64,000 nucleotides of DNA from assembly GCA_022828595.1 (NCBI GenBank), contig JAKGHH010000004.1, positions 79,574,270 to 79,638,269 of the forward strand. Reading direction: 5' to 3'. Made by a program: the position numbers and the translations under genes. The notes below the pieces were generated by a model. It saw only the letters and a program-made list of their open reading frames with translations, was not told the DNA's origin and ran no database searches. Shown here one piece after another: positions 28,201 through 40,875 of the stretch. The DNA comes from Nelumbo lutea. Taxonomy: Eukaryota > Streptophyta > Magnoliopsida > Proteales > Nelumbonaceae. Numbering within the stretch: position 1 is the first letter of the stretch; each line of letters opens with the position of its first letter.

Positions 28201-30175
28201 CCATTTGGTTCAAGTTCAATATTGAATTTGAAATTATAATGGGAATCCCCAAGAACCATAATCACATTAGCTTGTTCTTAATGTATATTTGGTTCAAATG
28301 AGAATTAGGGATGCCAATTTTCCCCACAAAACCGGGCCCTTGATCTAACCCTACCCGAATGGGATGGATTTTTCCTGATAATAAAAGCAAATGTGTCGGG
28401 TTTGGGGATTTCTCTTTTGCCCCAACCCAAGGACGGGGCGGGGATGGAGTCTGCATAAATCCCTGAACACGATTGTAAATTATATAAATACCCTTTTATA
28501 TACATGTGAGTTAGCCAACTAGGTTTTTGTGTTTTTGTAATTTTGGTTTCTCTTTCTCTTCTCAGTTCCAGAGTTCCAATTCGGTAGTTCCAAACTTCCT
28601 ATTTGTCTTCACCTCTTCTTCTTTAGTCTTCCTAGATTTCTAGTTCAACAATTCCATAGTTCCAATTTGTCAATTCTAACCGTCACAGATGGTTTTTCAC
28701 TTTGCGGCTTGCGCTTTTGGCTATGTTCTTCCTCTCTTAGTTCGCCCGCCGACCACCAAGCGTCGTAGCAGTTCTAAACTTCTGGTGGCTCCGTTCTGGC
28801 ATTTTCAGTTTTCCCCTCTCTCATTTCTTCATACATGTATTTCTCCCTCTACTCCATAATCGTTTTTGTCATATGTATTTAACTATTTAAGGCTTTAAGC
28901 TTTAGGCTGTGTTTAGTTTTTGAGAAAATTATTGGAATTGAGAAAGATGAGAAATTCTCGAGGAGATAAGGTTCGAGTGAAAGGAAAGTTGAGTATGGAT
29001 GCAAAATGGTTGTTAGAGTTGGAAGCAAAACCCAATATTGACCAAAATAAAATCCCATAGAGAGTGGTTTAGCCCCACCACATTGAACTGACTGAAGTTT
29101 ACAAACTTCTCCCGAATTTGGAGTGTTGTTTGATCTAAGTCACGTTAGATGAAAATAGGGCAACAGAGTGGGGATATGTTGAGAATTCCCCATACCTGAC
29201 GAGGCCAAGGATGGGGGTTGAATCTTTACCTTGATATCAGGGATGAGTTAGGGAATTTTAGCCAAGGGGCGGGGAGGGGGAGGGGGTGCCCTGCCCCATA
29301 CCCGCTCTATTCAAAATAGGATTTTGATTGTTGTTGTTTGGTTCAACTAAAAATAATGATAATAATGACAATGATGTGAGAAAGAAAAAAAGAAAGTTGA
29401 TTTGAAGGAAGAAAAGCAAGATGAATAAATACCAACCACTAGTGGTATTAGTAATGACAACAATGACTGAGAGGAGGATGAAGAGGGAGAGAAGATAGGG
29501 GAATGAAGAAAATAGAGTGGAGGAGGAAAAATATGAAGAAGATGGAGAAGAAGAAAAAGAGATGGTAGTCAACGATAGTTTTACCCCATTGGAGAAGGTG
29601 GTCTATAGCAGGTAGTCAGATACTTGGATGGAGGAAGGTATGAAGGAGATGCTCAAGACTTGGGTCAATTGGGGCTTTATAAAAAAAATGAAATACCCAA
29701 TAAAGAGGTTGGAATGGGAATTACATTCTAATGGGGGATCACAAATGGCCATTTGCCCATATGGGGAAATCTCATTCCGCTAAGAATGAGAATGGGATTC
29801 CTTTTTTGATCAACCAAAAGGTTGGAATCAAAATAGGCCCTTTCAATTCGATTCAAAGCATTTATTCCTGCAAACCAAATCAACCCTTATTCGGTTACCC
29901 AAACCTTAGCATCTAATTTCTAATATTAGGTTTGGTTCTTAAGTGCTTTTGGACTCAAAATTAATTAATATAAACTTAGAATCCAAAAAAAATGGATATT
30001 TGAAATGGAAATGTTTAAGTTTTTAAGGTTGTGAAAAGTGAATAGTCAACTTCCAATAAACCTATAGTCAATTACCCTTGATAGTCAAGGTCATTGTTGT
30101 ATAGATATTGTTAGTGGTCGACTACCCATGAACCTATAGTTAGATGACCTTAACATGAGAGGCTTGTTTTGATTA
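28200..30175. other. Probably decayed transposon sequence, not classified
   Basis: The stretch carries GC-rich words in inverted arrangement (GGACGGGGCGGGGATGG near 28430, AAGGGGCGGGGAGGGG near 29265) and purine-rich runs near 29460-29570. Its edges (CATTTGGTTCAAGTTC near 28203, GATCAACCAAAAGG near 29808) hint at a MITE, but I cannot fix ends. There is no coding frame. Confidence 0.3.
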
Positions 30176-30180
30176 GGCAT

Positions 30181-30811
30181 TGATGAGGGCCGATTTGGCC
30201 CGTAGAATAATATGGTGACATGTGGAGCCACAAACCGACAAAGTGACACTTTAGTATTCTTGGACACCTCAACAGACCTAGTCACCTTAGGCACCTCATG
30301 CCACTCAGCCTAGGCTGGGGCCCGAGCAACTCTCCATACTCACTGACCTGTCGAGGTTCCACATAGCCTCCTTCTAGAAGTGAGCCAGTTGTCTTCGGTC
30401 TCCTCGGGATCATGACACATGTCAATGGATCTTATCTTCATCCCGCCTGAATCGGATGGACATGGATATGCCTTATCAGCTTACTAGGAGTCCATCTTTG
30501 GGTGCAAAAATGACTCTGGGTTTGACGGCCCAGTGAACCCGGACATGCATCGTGAGGCCCACAGTAGCTCACCTATATAAAGGCTTTGCCTCCAACCTCA
30601 CAAGGTACACGCGATTTAGCTCTCGCAATTCACTACTCTAAGATATCAAGTCTCTCAAAACCTCATTCGCTAATTTAAGCATCATAGTGCCCACATCGAG
30701 TAAAGTACCCCGGGAGCTCTGATATTCTTGCCATACAGTTTGACCTAGCCACATAGCAATCCAACGTCCGAGCTGCCTTCTAGCAAGGAGTGACCAGATC
30801 GTGCACCATCA
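30181..30811 (+). mobile_element. Solo LTR of a Tat-type gypsy element
   Basis: It starts TGATGAGGGCCGATTTGGCC and ends CGTGCACCATCA, the same termini as the 43540-53695 gypsy element. A perfect 5-bp duplication GGCAT flanks it (30176-30180, 30812-30816). A TATA box (CTATATAAAGG) lies near 30570. There is no second LTR, so it arose by LTR-LTR recombination. Confidence 0.9.
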
Positions 30812-30816
30812 GGCAT

Positions 30817-31961
30817 TATTCAGTAGATGACTACATTAAATCATGAATTGACTATATCTCATAACCAATACTATGATTAAATTACTAGTCAACTATCAGG
30901 GGAACTAGTTGAATGCTAAAGAAAAAGGATTCCTCCATACTAGTGGTAGTCAACTACTAGCTCATGGTAGTTGACTATTTGTAAAAAATCAACAAATTGA
31001 AGGCATAATGACCATTACCTCTTATGGTATGCCTTTTATCTTGTTGAAAACTCAATTTGTTTATTTTTCACAATACTAGTAATTAAGTCGTGTGTTGCAC
31101 ATATGATTTTTTTTCATATTAATTACTTGAATTTTAGATATATGATATATCATATTAGGATAGAAATTGAAAATTAATAAAAGTAACAATATGGTTAAAA
31201 ATAATTTTAAATACTTGTACTAAATGTGCACCTACAAAAATTTTAGCTTATAATAACAATTATTATTATTATTATTATTATTACTAAATTTTGTATCCCA
31301 TTTCTTTCTTAAATAAAAATAATTTTTATTCTAAGAATTATTTTTATTTAATATGATGATTATATAACATTGGAAATGTTTCAAAATGTCTTTGATAAAA
31401 CTCTATAATTTTTTATCTTTTGTGTTCTATCTTTTTTTTTAAATATTTATTATTCAATTATGACATCATGAATTCCTTTGAAAAGTTGGATCATTGACCC
31501 ACCATTTAAATATGAAAATATATTTTCTTTCGGATCAATTTTAAATTATATATTTCACCTACAATATATACATAATTTTTACTTATCACACTTAATTTTT
31601 GTTTGGCATAATTGATATATAATTTTTTATATAATCTTTTGATTACAAATATTTGTTATTATTTTTTGAATATTTATTATTTAATTATTATATAATTGAT
31701 TAATTCATTTGACCCAAACCATTAACCCATGATCCAAAAAGAAAAATAGTTTGATTTATAGGTTGACATTAAATTTTGTATTACATTTCCATTATTGATA
31801 AAATTATATCTTCTGTATAATATTTATTTTTGTTCAATATAATGAATGGATAATATTATATATATCCAATATTTTTTTAAAATATATTTATATCTTATGT
31901 ATAATATTTATTTTGTAATTCTCTGTATTTCTATTTTTTAAAATTTTATTATTTGACTATG
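30817..31961. repeat. AT-rich degenerate tandem repeat, left part
   Basis: Units of roughly 200-270 bp share ATTTATTATTYAATTATGAC, a ...TTGACCCAAAC/GGATCATTGACCC segment and TTTTAAATT-TATATTTCA. Starts are visible near 31449, 31676 and 31943. A (TTA)n tract lies at about 31260-31282. The array was later split by an LTR element and resumes at 35764. Confidence 0.5.
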
Positions 31962-32079
31962 ACATCTAATGATGGCGGATTTGGCCCTCCAATGATATTT
32001 GTGACACATGGTACCTCGGAACAACTAGGTGACACATGGACCCACTTAGGCAACAACTTGCCTTAGCCAAGTTGATGGT

Positions 32080-32240
32080 GTCCCACCTGGCGGCCTGGCC
32101 CTGGCGCGAACTGGCAGCCTGGCACTGGCGGCCTGGCCCTGGCGCGACCTGGTGGCCAGGCCCTGGCGTGACTTGGCGGCCTGGCCCAGGCGCGAGCTGG
32201 CAGCCTTGCATAGGCGCGACCTGGCGGCCTAGCACAGGCG
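32080..32240. repeat. GC-rich tandem array, unit 24 bp
   Basis: Degenerate repeats of CTGGCGGCCTGGCCCTGGCG plus CGAC, about six to seven copies. Corresponding arrays occur at about 34165-34405 and 34680-34960. They give long open frames by chance on both strands, because 24 is a multiple of three. Confidence 0.85.
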
Positions 32241-32784
32241 CCAACCTGACGACCTGCGAGACATGCAAACTGACAAATTCGGCATGCATATCCAAACACT
32301 CCCGCAATCCTTGGAAGTTGGCCCATGTGCCAAACGATCGAGAGGGTGGTCAACGTGCATGGCGGTTGCCTCAGAGAATCTCAGACCACTTAGACGACCT
32401 ACGAGACGTGCTCGTTGACAAATTCGACATGCATATCCAACACTCCCGCGATCCTTGGAAGTTGGCCCATGTGCCGAACGATCGAGAGGGTGGTCAACGT
32501 GCATGGAGGTTGCCTCAGAGAATCTCGGACCACTTAGACGACTTCTCAGAAATCTCGGATATGGTGCGTGAAGCCCACGCCGACCAATGCCTATATAAAG
32601 GCACCAACCCCAGTGACATGGGGGACAAGTAAGCATATTCTAGCTCTCATACTTTGTGATTTTTAGCTCGTAGTCTACTATGAGAGTACTGACTTAAGCA
32701 TTGGAGTGACCTCACCGGGTTAGCAACCCCAGGTCCTCTGACATTGGTTCCTCATAGGTCTCTAAAGAACTACGAAGCTCAACA

Positions 32785-33060
32785 ATCAATCCAGCTCGCC
32801 ACCAGCCAGCTCGTCACCTAATAGGCAGCGTGACACTCTGGTCAGTTTGGCACCTAATAGGCAGCTCGACCCACTAGTCAGCTTGTCACCTAATAGGTAG
32901 CTCGACACTCTGGTTAGTTCGGCACCGAATAGGCAGCTCGACACTCTGGTCAGCTCGTCACCTAATAGGCAGCTCAGCACTCTGGTCAACTCGTCACCTA
33001 ACCTGTCTAGCTCGGTCTAGTCAACTCGGCACCTAACCTGCCCAGCTCGGCCCACTTAAC
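32785..33060. repeat. Tandem array, unit about 36 bp, in the LTR
   Basis: Units read CAGCTCGTCACCTAATAGGC followed by AGCTCGACACTCTGGT. The same array is at about 35355-35690 in the right LTR. Confidence 0.8.
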
Positions 33061-34047
33061 TCGGCACCTAATCTACCCCCAGCTCAGACCAAATGACGAG
33101 GTACTTAGCACGAAAAATTGATACCTCACTGAAATATTGATTCATCAATTGGCGTCGTCTGTGGGAAACGCTACAAAAAGATAAGTTCCCATCCTCCAAA
33201 AGGCTAAGTCCTCTTCTTCCAGAAAGCTAAGTTCTCACCTTTTAGAAACTAAAAGCTCTCACTTTCTAGTTTCCATTTTTTATGAACTCAAAGACTATGT
33301 AGGAAGTTGATGGCCAACAGACTAAGCAACTCTACCAACTTTATTTCAACTCAGATAAAGCCTCATTAGTCCTCTTTGCAAGGTACCCTCTACAAAGATG
33401 AGCTCTTCGTGGCTTCCGTGGGAGTAGGCGGTCAACAGACTGCCTGGACGCCCCTGTGGGTCGAGCCTTCCAAGGATCCCGTGTGAGCTGGTGACATAAA
33501 GTCAGTAGTGCTGCCCCCGTAGGTCGAGCTCCTAGTAGCTTTGTAGGAGTGGGTAACGACGTCACTAACGAGGCTGATGCAGCGCAGCCATAGCTCTAAG
33601 GAGCCGACCTGGCCTAGGCGCGACCTAGCGGCCTGGCCCAGGCGCGAATTGGCGAGCTGATAAAAGACTTCGGCTCCACATAAGATCTAGTCGCCTCTTC
33701 GGCATGGAAAAAATCAAAGATCAAGGAGAGTGGACTACGAGTCGCTCCCAGAGCCCAAGGGCTAAGGTGTCGAACTGATAAAAGACCTTGACACCACATA
33801 AGTCTTAGTCGCCTCCTCGGCATGGGCATACAAGTCCCAATCGCCTCATCGGCATGGGCACATAAGACCTAGTCGCCTCTTCAGCATGGGCAAAATCAAG
33901 GGTAAGGAGAGTGGATTGCGAGTCACTCTCAGAGCCTAGGAATTGAATCGACGCTTACGAGCTCATCGAATTAGTCATTATAGGCCAAAAGGAGCAATCT
34001 ACTCCCTTCGTCGAGTTACTTTCAGCTCGGGAGTGGGGGCAAATGAT

Positions 34048-34560
34048 AAGGGCGGATTTGGCCCTCTAATGATATTGTGACACATGGCACCTCGGAACAA
34101 CTAGGTGACACCCATAACCACTTAGGCAACAACTTGCCTTAGCCAAGTTGATGGTGTCTCACCTGGCGGCTTGGCCCAGGCGCAACCTGGCAGCCTATCC
34201 CTGGCGCGAGCTGGCAGCCTGGCACTGGTGTGACTTGGCAGCCTGACCCTGGCGCGACCTGGCGGTCTGGCCCTAGCGTTGAACTGGTAGCCTGGAACAG
34301 GCGCGAGCTAGTAGCCTGGCCCTGGTGCGAACTGACAGCCTGGCCCCGGCGCGACCTGGCGGCCTGGTCGAGGCACCGACCTGGCAGCCTAGCACAGGCG
34401 CCAACTTAGCGACCTGCGAGACATGCTCGCCGACAAATTCGACCCAGAGCCTAAGGAATTGAATTGATGCTTACAAGCTCATCGAATTAGTCATTCCAGG
34501 CCAAAAGGAGCAATCTATCCCCTTCGCCGAGTTACTTTCAGCTCGGGAGTGGGAGATAAA
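34048..34560 (+). repeat. 513-bp duplication: partial LTR plus polypurine-side sequence
   Basis: Bases 34048-34440 repeat the first part of the LTR (TGATAAGGGCGGATTTGGCC), cut off after the 24-bp array. Bases 34444-34560 repeat 33936-34047, the sequence directly left of the LTR. The result is a tandem copy of internal end plus LTR start. Confidence 0.85.
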
Positions 34561-35763
34561 TGATGAGGGCGGATTTGGCCCTCCAATGATATTGTGACAC
34601 ATGGCCCCTCCGAACAACTAGGTGACACCCGGAACCACTTAGGCAACAACTTGCCTTAGCAAAATTGATGGTGTCCCACCTGGCAACCTGGCCCAGGCGT
34701 GACCTGGCGGCCTGGCCCAGGCGTGACTTGGCGGTATGGCCCTGTCGTGAACTGGCAGCCTGGCACTGGTGCGACATGGCAGCCTGGCCCTGGTGCGACC
34801 TAGCGGCCTGGTCCAGGCACGAACTGGCGGCTTGGCACGGGCGCGAGTTGGCAGTTTGGCACAGGCACGAACTGGCGGCCTGGCGACTTGGCCCAGGCGG
34901 CGAACTGGCAGCCTGGCATAGGCGCCGACCTGGCGGCCTAGCACAGGCGCCAACCTGGCGACCTGCGAGATGTGCTCACCGACAAATTCGGCATGCATAT
35001 CCAAACACTCCCACGATCCTTGGAAGTTGGCCCACATGCCGAACGATCCGAAGGGTGGTCAACGTGCATGGTGATTGCCTTAGGGAATCTCAGACCACTT
35101 AGACGACTTCTCAGAAATCTCGGATATGGTGCGTGAAGCCCACGCCAAACAATGCCTATATAAAGGCACCAACCCCAATGACATGGGGGGGCAAGAAGCA
35201 TATTCTAGCTTTCGCACTTTGTGATTTTTAGCTCGCAGTCTACTATGAGAGTACTAACTTAAGCATCGGAGCGATCTCGCCGGGTTAGCCACCCCGGGTC
35301 CTCTGACATTGGTTCCTCGCAGGTCTCTAAAGAACTACGAAGCTCAACAATCAATCCAGCTCGCCACCAGCTAGCTCGACACCTAATAGGCAGCTCGGCC
35401 CACTGGTCAGCTCGACACTCTTGCCAGTTCGACACCTAATAGGCAGCTCGGCCCACTGGTCAGCTCGTCACCTAACAGGCAGCTCGACACTATGGTTAGT
35501 TTGACACCTAATAGGCAGCTCGACAATTTGGTCAGCTCGTCACCTAATAGGCAGCTCGACACTCTAGTCAGCTCGTCACCTAACCTGCCTAGCTCGGCCC
35601 GTCAGCTCATCACCTAACCTGCCTAGCTCGGCCCAGGCAGCTCGGCACCTAACTTGCCCAGCTTGGCCCAGTTAACTCAACACCTAATCTGCCCCCATCT
35701 CAGACCAAATGACGAGGTACTTAGCACAAAAAGTTGATACCTCACCGAAAAATTGATTCATCA
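34561..35763 (+). repeat. Right LTR of the 3.8-kb element
   Basis: It has the same layout as the left LTR, but the 24-bp array is about twice as long (about 34680-34960) and the 140-bp internal duplication is absent. The TATA box CTATATAAAGG is near 35155. Confidence 0.85.
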
Positions 35764-35768
35764 ACATC

Positions 35769-37738
35769 ATTTCATTTTTAAGTTGATTTTTATTTTGGCA
35801 TTCCATTTTCATCATTTACAAAAATACTTCTTACATTTCATACTTTCTCTTGCTCAGTATAATGAATATACAATATTAATGACATGCCCAGTTCTTTTTA
35901 TACATTTGTATTATATATTTTATTTTGTTTTGTTTTTGTTATTTAATTATGGCATTATTTATTAATGGGTTTTACCCCAAATGGTTGAAATGCTTACCCA
36001 CCATCGAGAGGAAAGAAAATGGTTTTATTTTTCAAAATATTTATTTTTATATTATTAAAATTAATGTTGCAGATTTATTTAGTACAATTTAATGATTAGA
36101 AAAATATATCTTAAATATAGTATTTAATAAAAGAATATACATTAGATATAAGTTTTAGTGAGAGATAATAGAAAATAGTTTTACTTCCAATTGGTTTTAA
36201 ATTTTATATTTCATTTCCATCATTAATAAAAGCATTTCTTATTTATCATCAATGTTTTCAACTTGTAATTGACCTGGTCGATTGAACCGTTTGAACCGTC
36301 GATCTTGATTCTAGGTTTGGTACAGTTGAAACTCCCCATTTTGGTTTAAAAGTGTCTAACTTGGGTGGTGCAACCATTGACCCGTTCAACCTACTAACCA
36401 AGTTGCAAGTTGCACTCTTAATTATGTGCAAACTTCTGAAAGCCATAACTTTGCACTCTGATGTCTAATTGGGGTTATCTATTTTTCTTTTTTCTTTTTT
36501 TATTTTGAGTAACTTTTCAAGATTTATGTCCCAAGGGCATTATGCACCTTGCCTTGATATTTTCACGAAAAAAAAAAAACATCTTTTGGCCCCAAATTGC
36601 AATTTTTAATATTTTTTATAAATAAAAATTTTAAATAGAATTAAAAATATAAATAAATGTAACATAATACATATATTATATGTAATATATGTAAAAGATA
36701 ACTATGATATATGTAAAACATAATTATATTATTTATAGATAAAATATGTATTTTTACACACACAAGAAGGCAAAAGCGGATCGGCCTCCGGGTTGGTTTT
36801 TAAAATATTGTTTATCATACTTATTATTGTTTAATATGTCAAATATATGATGTTAAAAATGTTCTCATTTTTTTAATTTCTATACTTTTTGTATTTTATA
36901 TATTTTTTTATTTTATTATTTAATTGTGGCAATATGAATTGGCTCATTTGACCAAAATGGTTTAATTGCTTACCACCACTTAGATGAAAATGCTATTTTT
37001 TTTCAAGTAGATTTTAAAAGTATAAGTTTTTGTGTTATTAAAATTATTATTTTATTACGTATGTATTTAATTATAGAATTTCATGATAAAAAGAAATAAA
37101 GAAGCCTTAAATATATGATTCAATGAAGGTGAATGCAAATTAATACCTTAAATATTGGATTTAATGAGAGATAATTAAGTATCTTAAAATTAACTCTTTT
37201 CAACTCATTTAATATCAATAACTAATTACCCTGTTTGCCCTCATTTTTATAAATAAATTTAAATACAGAGGGGTACATTTTGTCATCACAAAATTCCAGA
37301 AATATTCTTGAGGTTATTCTTACTTTTTAAAGTGGTATAGATGGATTAATCCATTGCCAAAACGACTATCCAATGGTCATATGCTCTTAACCACTACAAA
37401 CCAGTAGTTTTGGCTTGAAGAGAAACATGGATTTTATAAGTAAAAACCTAATAGTTAAAGATAACATTCTTAAGAGACTGCTATACTAAATTTGCCAATA
37501 ATGAGAAAAAAAATGACTAGCATTCTTGGCTTAATTATTTATCTTTGATATTTGTCGAATCTCTTCAATAGCGTAGACTTGTAGTTATCGTGCATTCTCT
37601 TGTTGTGATATAATTCGATTCCTACTTGCTTTTATCTACATGTTGAGAGGCATTTGTATTGTATTCATGTTTACATTGTTATATACGTTGATTGTTGTGC
37701 TTAAGGTGTTCAAGAGAGGAATACCATTATAGGTGTAG
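35769..37738. repeat. AT-rich degenerate tandem repeat, right part
   Basis: It continues the array interrupted by the LTR element, with units near 35940 (TTATGGCATTATTTATTAAT, CCCCAAATGGTTGAAATGCT) and 36915 (AATTGTGGCAATATGAATTG, CCAAAATGGTTTAATTGCT). The rest is AT-rich without frames. Confidence 0.45.
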
Positions 37739-38480
37739 TTGGCACCTATGTCATCACCTGATTTTTGCTTGGTTCGCTGCTTAACCCCTTGTCTCACTTC
37801 GAACACCGATCAAACCCTTCCAATATCCCTGAAAATACCGAAAAACCCCAATAACCTGAATTTTGCAACAAGAGCCCTCAAATTCATCGTTGAATCTGCC
37901 CGATACCAATCCGATGGCCCTAATCAATCCCCATTTGCACTTTAACCCTTAGATCAGACACTACCATTAGACCTCAATCATCCTACATAGCAAATATCAA
38001 CTCAAGATTCCTTTATTTACCCTTAGTCAAACCAAGATCCACTTTTGAGCCCTCCCATTAGCCTAAACCTAAAACCTAGATTCCCTCGATCTTAAAGCAT
38101 CCAAACCGATCATACCACACCGATCTTAAAACATCCAAGATCCCCCAATTTATCCTTCCTTTAATCTAAGATTTTGTTTCAAATCATCCTATTGACCCAA
38201 ATTCCCACAATCTTGACCCCCCCTAAACCGATCAGACATTACCACTAGATCCCTGATACTTTAAAATACCTACCTGTGAAATTTCAGGCCGAAATACCTT
38301 TGTTTGCCCCTCTACCACACCTAGATTCCATTTTGTAGCTTTAAATTGACTGAACCAATACCCTTCCCAATCTACCAGATTCGGGCCTAGTTTGGCCAAT
38401 CTGACCCAAACATTCAACCTAGAGTGTGCAAAAACCCTACGTTGTGAAATTTTAACCCAAAATACCTTTGGTTGCCCCTC

Positions 38481-38729
38481 CATCGCACCTAGATTTCATT
38501 CTAAAGCCCCAAATTGACTAAACCAATGCTTTTCTAAATTTGCCTGATTTGGGCCTAGTTGGGCCAATTTGACCTTACCAATCGACCAAGAGTGATTAAA
38601 AACCATCGCACCTAGATTTCATTTTGAAGCCCCAAATTGACTAAACCAATGCTTTTCTAAATTTGCCTGATTTGGGCCTAGTTGGGCCAATTTGACCTTA
38701 CCAATCGACTAAGAGTGATTAAAAACCAT
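38481..38729. repeat. 123-bp tandem duplication
   Basis: CATCGCACCTAGATTTCATT begins copies at 38481 and 38604, nearly identical, within the LTR-like repeat. Confidence 0.9.
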
Positions 38730-39552
38730 GTCTTGTGAAAATTTATCAAAAAATATCCCTGTTTACCTAATTATCTAAAAAGATTTTGTTTTAGCCAAAC
38801 TCATTATCCCATATACACAAAACCACTCTTCGCGGTCAGACCCATCTTGACCCTCCATTGTTTGACCCAAAAATCCCCACCATCAAACTAGAACCCCTGG
38901 CTTGATCCCCTATGCCGGTTTTGACCATATTTTTCCAAAATTACCAAAATACCCCTAGATTTTCCCAAGTTTACCAAAATGCCCTTAACCCTACATATAA
39001 AAGCCAACCTAAGTTTTCATTTAAGGACATACACTTTTCATCGTCTCCCTCCCTTTGACACACAACGGCGGAATGGTGAGATCTCTCACTTTCTTTCCGA
39101 TACATTTTCTTTCACTTTCCCATCCTCTTTGCTCCAGTCATTGTCACCCCCTCTCTGCGGAAAATATGTCACCTAGTTGGTGGCGGAACTTTCATCTTTT
39201 AATAGATTTGATGAGAGATTTGTCATCTGCATAGCTCTTCATCTCTCGTTCATTTCCTAGTGGTATTTTCAGTTCTTAGCATTTTGGCAGCCAGCCCGAT
39301 GCTTCCTCTATTCCACGGGCTTTACGTGAGTCGAACAAGTTGCAGAAGCTATCGTTGGTCCACTCACGTTTGGAAGATGGAAGTAGACTCAGTTGACCTA
39401 CCATAATCTCTAACCCATACCTATGGAGCACATCAAACTCACGTGCATTTCCCATTCACAACACCAAGTAATAGGTGAAAACATCGTTTAGATAATCTAA
39501 ACCGAGACTCTTCCTGTGTTTTCTTTGACAGTGAAGATTTGAGGTTGAGGAG

Positions 39553-39662
39553 TAGATCGATGAAGTAGGTTCCATCGGAATTATTCCCGTAGATCTTATC
39601 TTCAATGTAGATCGATGAAGTAGGTTCCGTCGGAATTGTTCCCGTAGATCTTATCTTCAATC
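39553..39662. repeat. 55-bp tandem duplication
   Basis: TAGATCGATGAAGTAGGTTC starts both copies (39553 and 39608), with two or three differences. Confidence 0.9.
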
Positions 39663-40875
39663 CAACCCAACCTGAAGTCTAATGTTTGCTTTATGAATTT
39701 GATGAATGTAGCGTCAGTAGGGATTATGTTGCTATTAACCTCCTCTGTTCTCTTCTCTTTCTGTTCTTTCTTTGAAATTAATGCTGGTAATGAGTTGGAT
39801 ATTAGTTAGGATCTGTTTCAATTTTGAACTGCTTGTTCTAGGGGTTAGGCTACATAGGATTTAAGTGAATTGGGTTGTTTGTTTTAGAATCTCATTAGCT
39901 TATGATATGATAAGCTCCACATGCTATAGTTGGCTAAGTTTTAATAGTTCGTTTATGAACTACACTCTTTTTCTGTTTTACATATAATGCCGGGGATATG
40001 GTTCTTGGGGGAGTGCATATCTGAATTACTAATATGTTCATCAATAAATAGGAAGTAGTAGATATGTTAATGGACAAGGAAAAAGGTAAAGGGATGAAGT
40101 TAGGGAACATGTTTTCCCTTGTATTTAAAAGAAAGATCATAGTGTTGAAAGGGTGATTTCCCTTATTTCTCCAGATATCAAGATTTATTTGAGGGGGGGG
40201 GGGTTGCTAATAGAAGTAAGGAAAGATCTATAATCAAATAAAACAACAAGAGAAATAAGTAGTAGTAGTGAGAATAAAAATATGAGGTATGAAATAAAAA
40301 GGATGGAAAATAGAAAACTAAAACATGTGCAATAACAAATGGGATTAACTCATTAAGAGGCCTGGGGTCTATTTGATGGAAAGAGTACATGCAGATTAAA
40401 AAGAGGGAGAATAAGACATTTAGAGAAAAAGAGTAAACATGTCAATAATTGGTAAAAATAATAAGAAGAATTATAAAATAATAAATAATAAGATAAAAAT
40501 AAAAATAATAAAAGAAATAAATATAAAAAGATAAATAAAAAAATGTATAAAAAGAAGAAGAATAAAAAAACTAACAAATATAATAAAAATATATAATGAA
40601 ATAAAATAAAATAAAATGGGAAGGTTTTTTGATCATGTTCTTTGTTATGTTTCTTATTATTTTGCTTGGTTGGTCGCCTATTTTGTGATTATTGTTATGC
40701 TTGAATTTCCATGTGGGCCCCACCAGTTGGACCCAGGAGGTGGGTGCCTTACCCCTTCCCTCTTTCATTTGAATCTTATCCAAGCTGGTTTAGCCGATGC
40801 CTTGGGTTTTTGAGTCACTATTAACACTAAAACATTTTGAGAATCATTATTAAGGGTCTCATCACCTCCATTTCC

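Larger units (their letters stand above)
31970..33147 (+). repeat. Left LTR of the 3.8-kb element
   Basis: It includes a GC-rich 24-bp array (about 32085-32240), a duplicated segment of about 140 bp (32265-32400 and 32410-32545), a TATA box CTATATAAAGG near 32590 and a 36-bp array (about 32790-33060). Confidence 0.85.
31970..35763 (+). mobile_element. Non-coding Tat-like LTR retrotransposon, 3.8 kb
   Basis: LTRs at 31970-33147 and 34561-35763 start TGATG and end CATCA. After the left LTR comes TTGGCGTCGTCTGTGGGAAA, matching the primer-site region of the large gypsy element with one change. GGGAGTGGGAGATAAA precedes the right LTR. The 1.4-kb interior has no gag or pol. ACATC occurs at 31962-31966 and 35764-35768 as a likely target-site duplication, with three extra bases on the left. 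It looks like a non-autonomous partner of the Tat elements. A 513-bp internal duplication (see separate entry) makes a third, partial LTR. Confidence 0.88.
37749..40875 (+). mobile_element. 3.1-kb LTR-like repeat, copy 1 (plus orientation)
   Basis: It aligns along its length with the reverse complement of 55783-58921. Shared landmarks are the start TGTCATCACCTGATTTTTGC, a TATA box (CATATAAAAG at 38993), a long A/T-only tract (40430-40620 here) and an end with CCATGTGGGCCCCACC and TGAGTCACTA. There is no coding frame. A TG start and an internal TATA suggest a solo LTR of a large-LTR retrotransposon, but no target-site duplication was found. Confidence 0.6.

Noticed and set aside
32036..32632. 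Long open frames on both strands (also 34639-35102) with Trp/Ala/Gly-rich or Pro/Arg-rich products
   Set aside because: They are produced by the 24-bp GC-rich array in the LTRs, whose length is a multiple of three. There is no known domain, and both strands are open at once.
32080..34960. Regularly spaced repeats resembling a CRISPR array
   Set aside because: The units are direct and contiguous without unique spacers, and the DNA is plant nuclear.
40353..40577. Phe/Leu-rich frame that looks like membrane segments
   Set aside because: It is an A/T-only tract within the LTR-like repeat, mirrored at 56040-56470. It is not a membrane protein.
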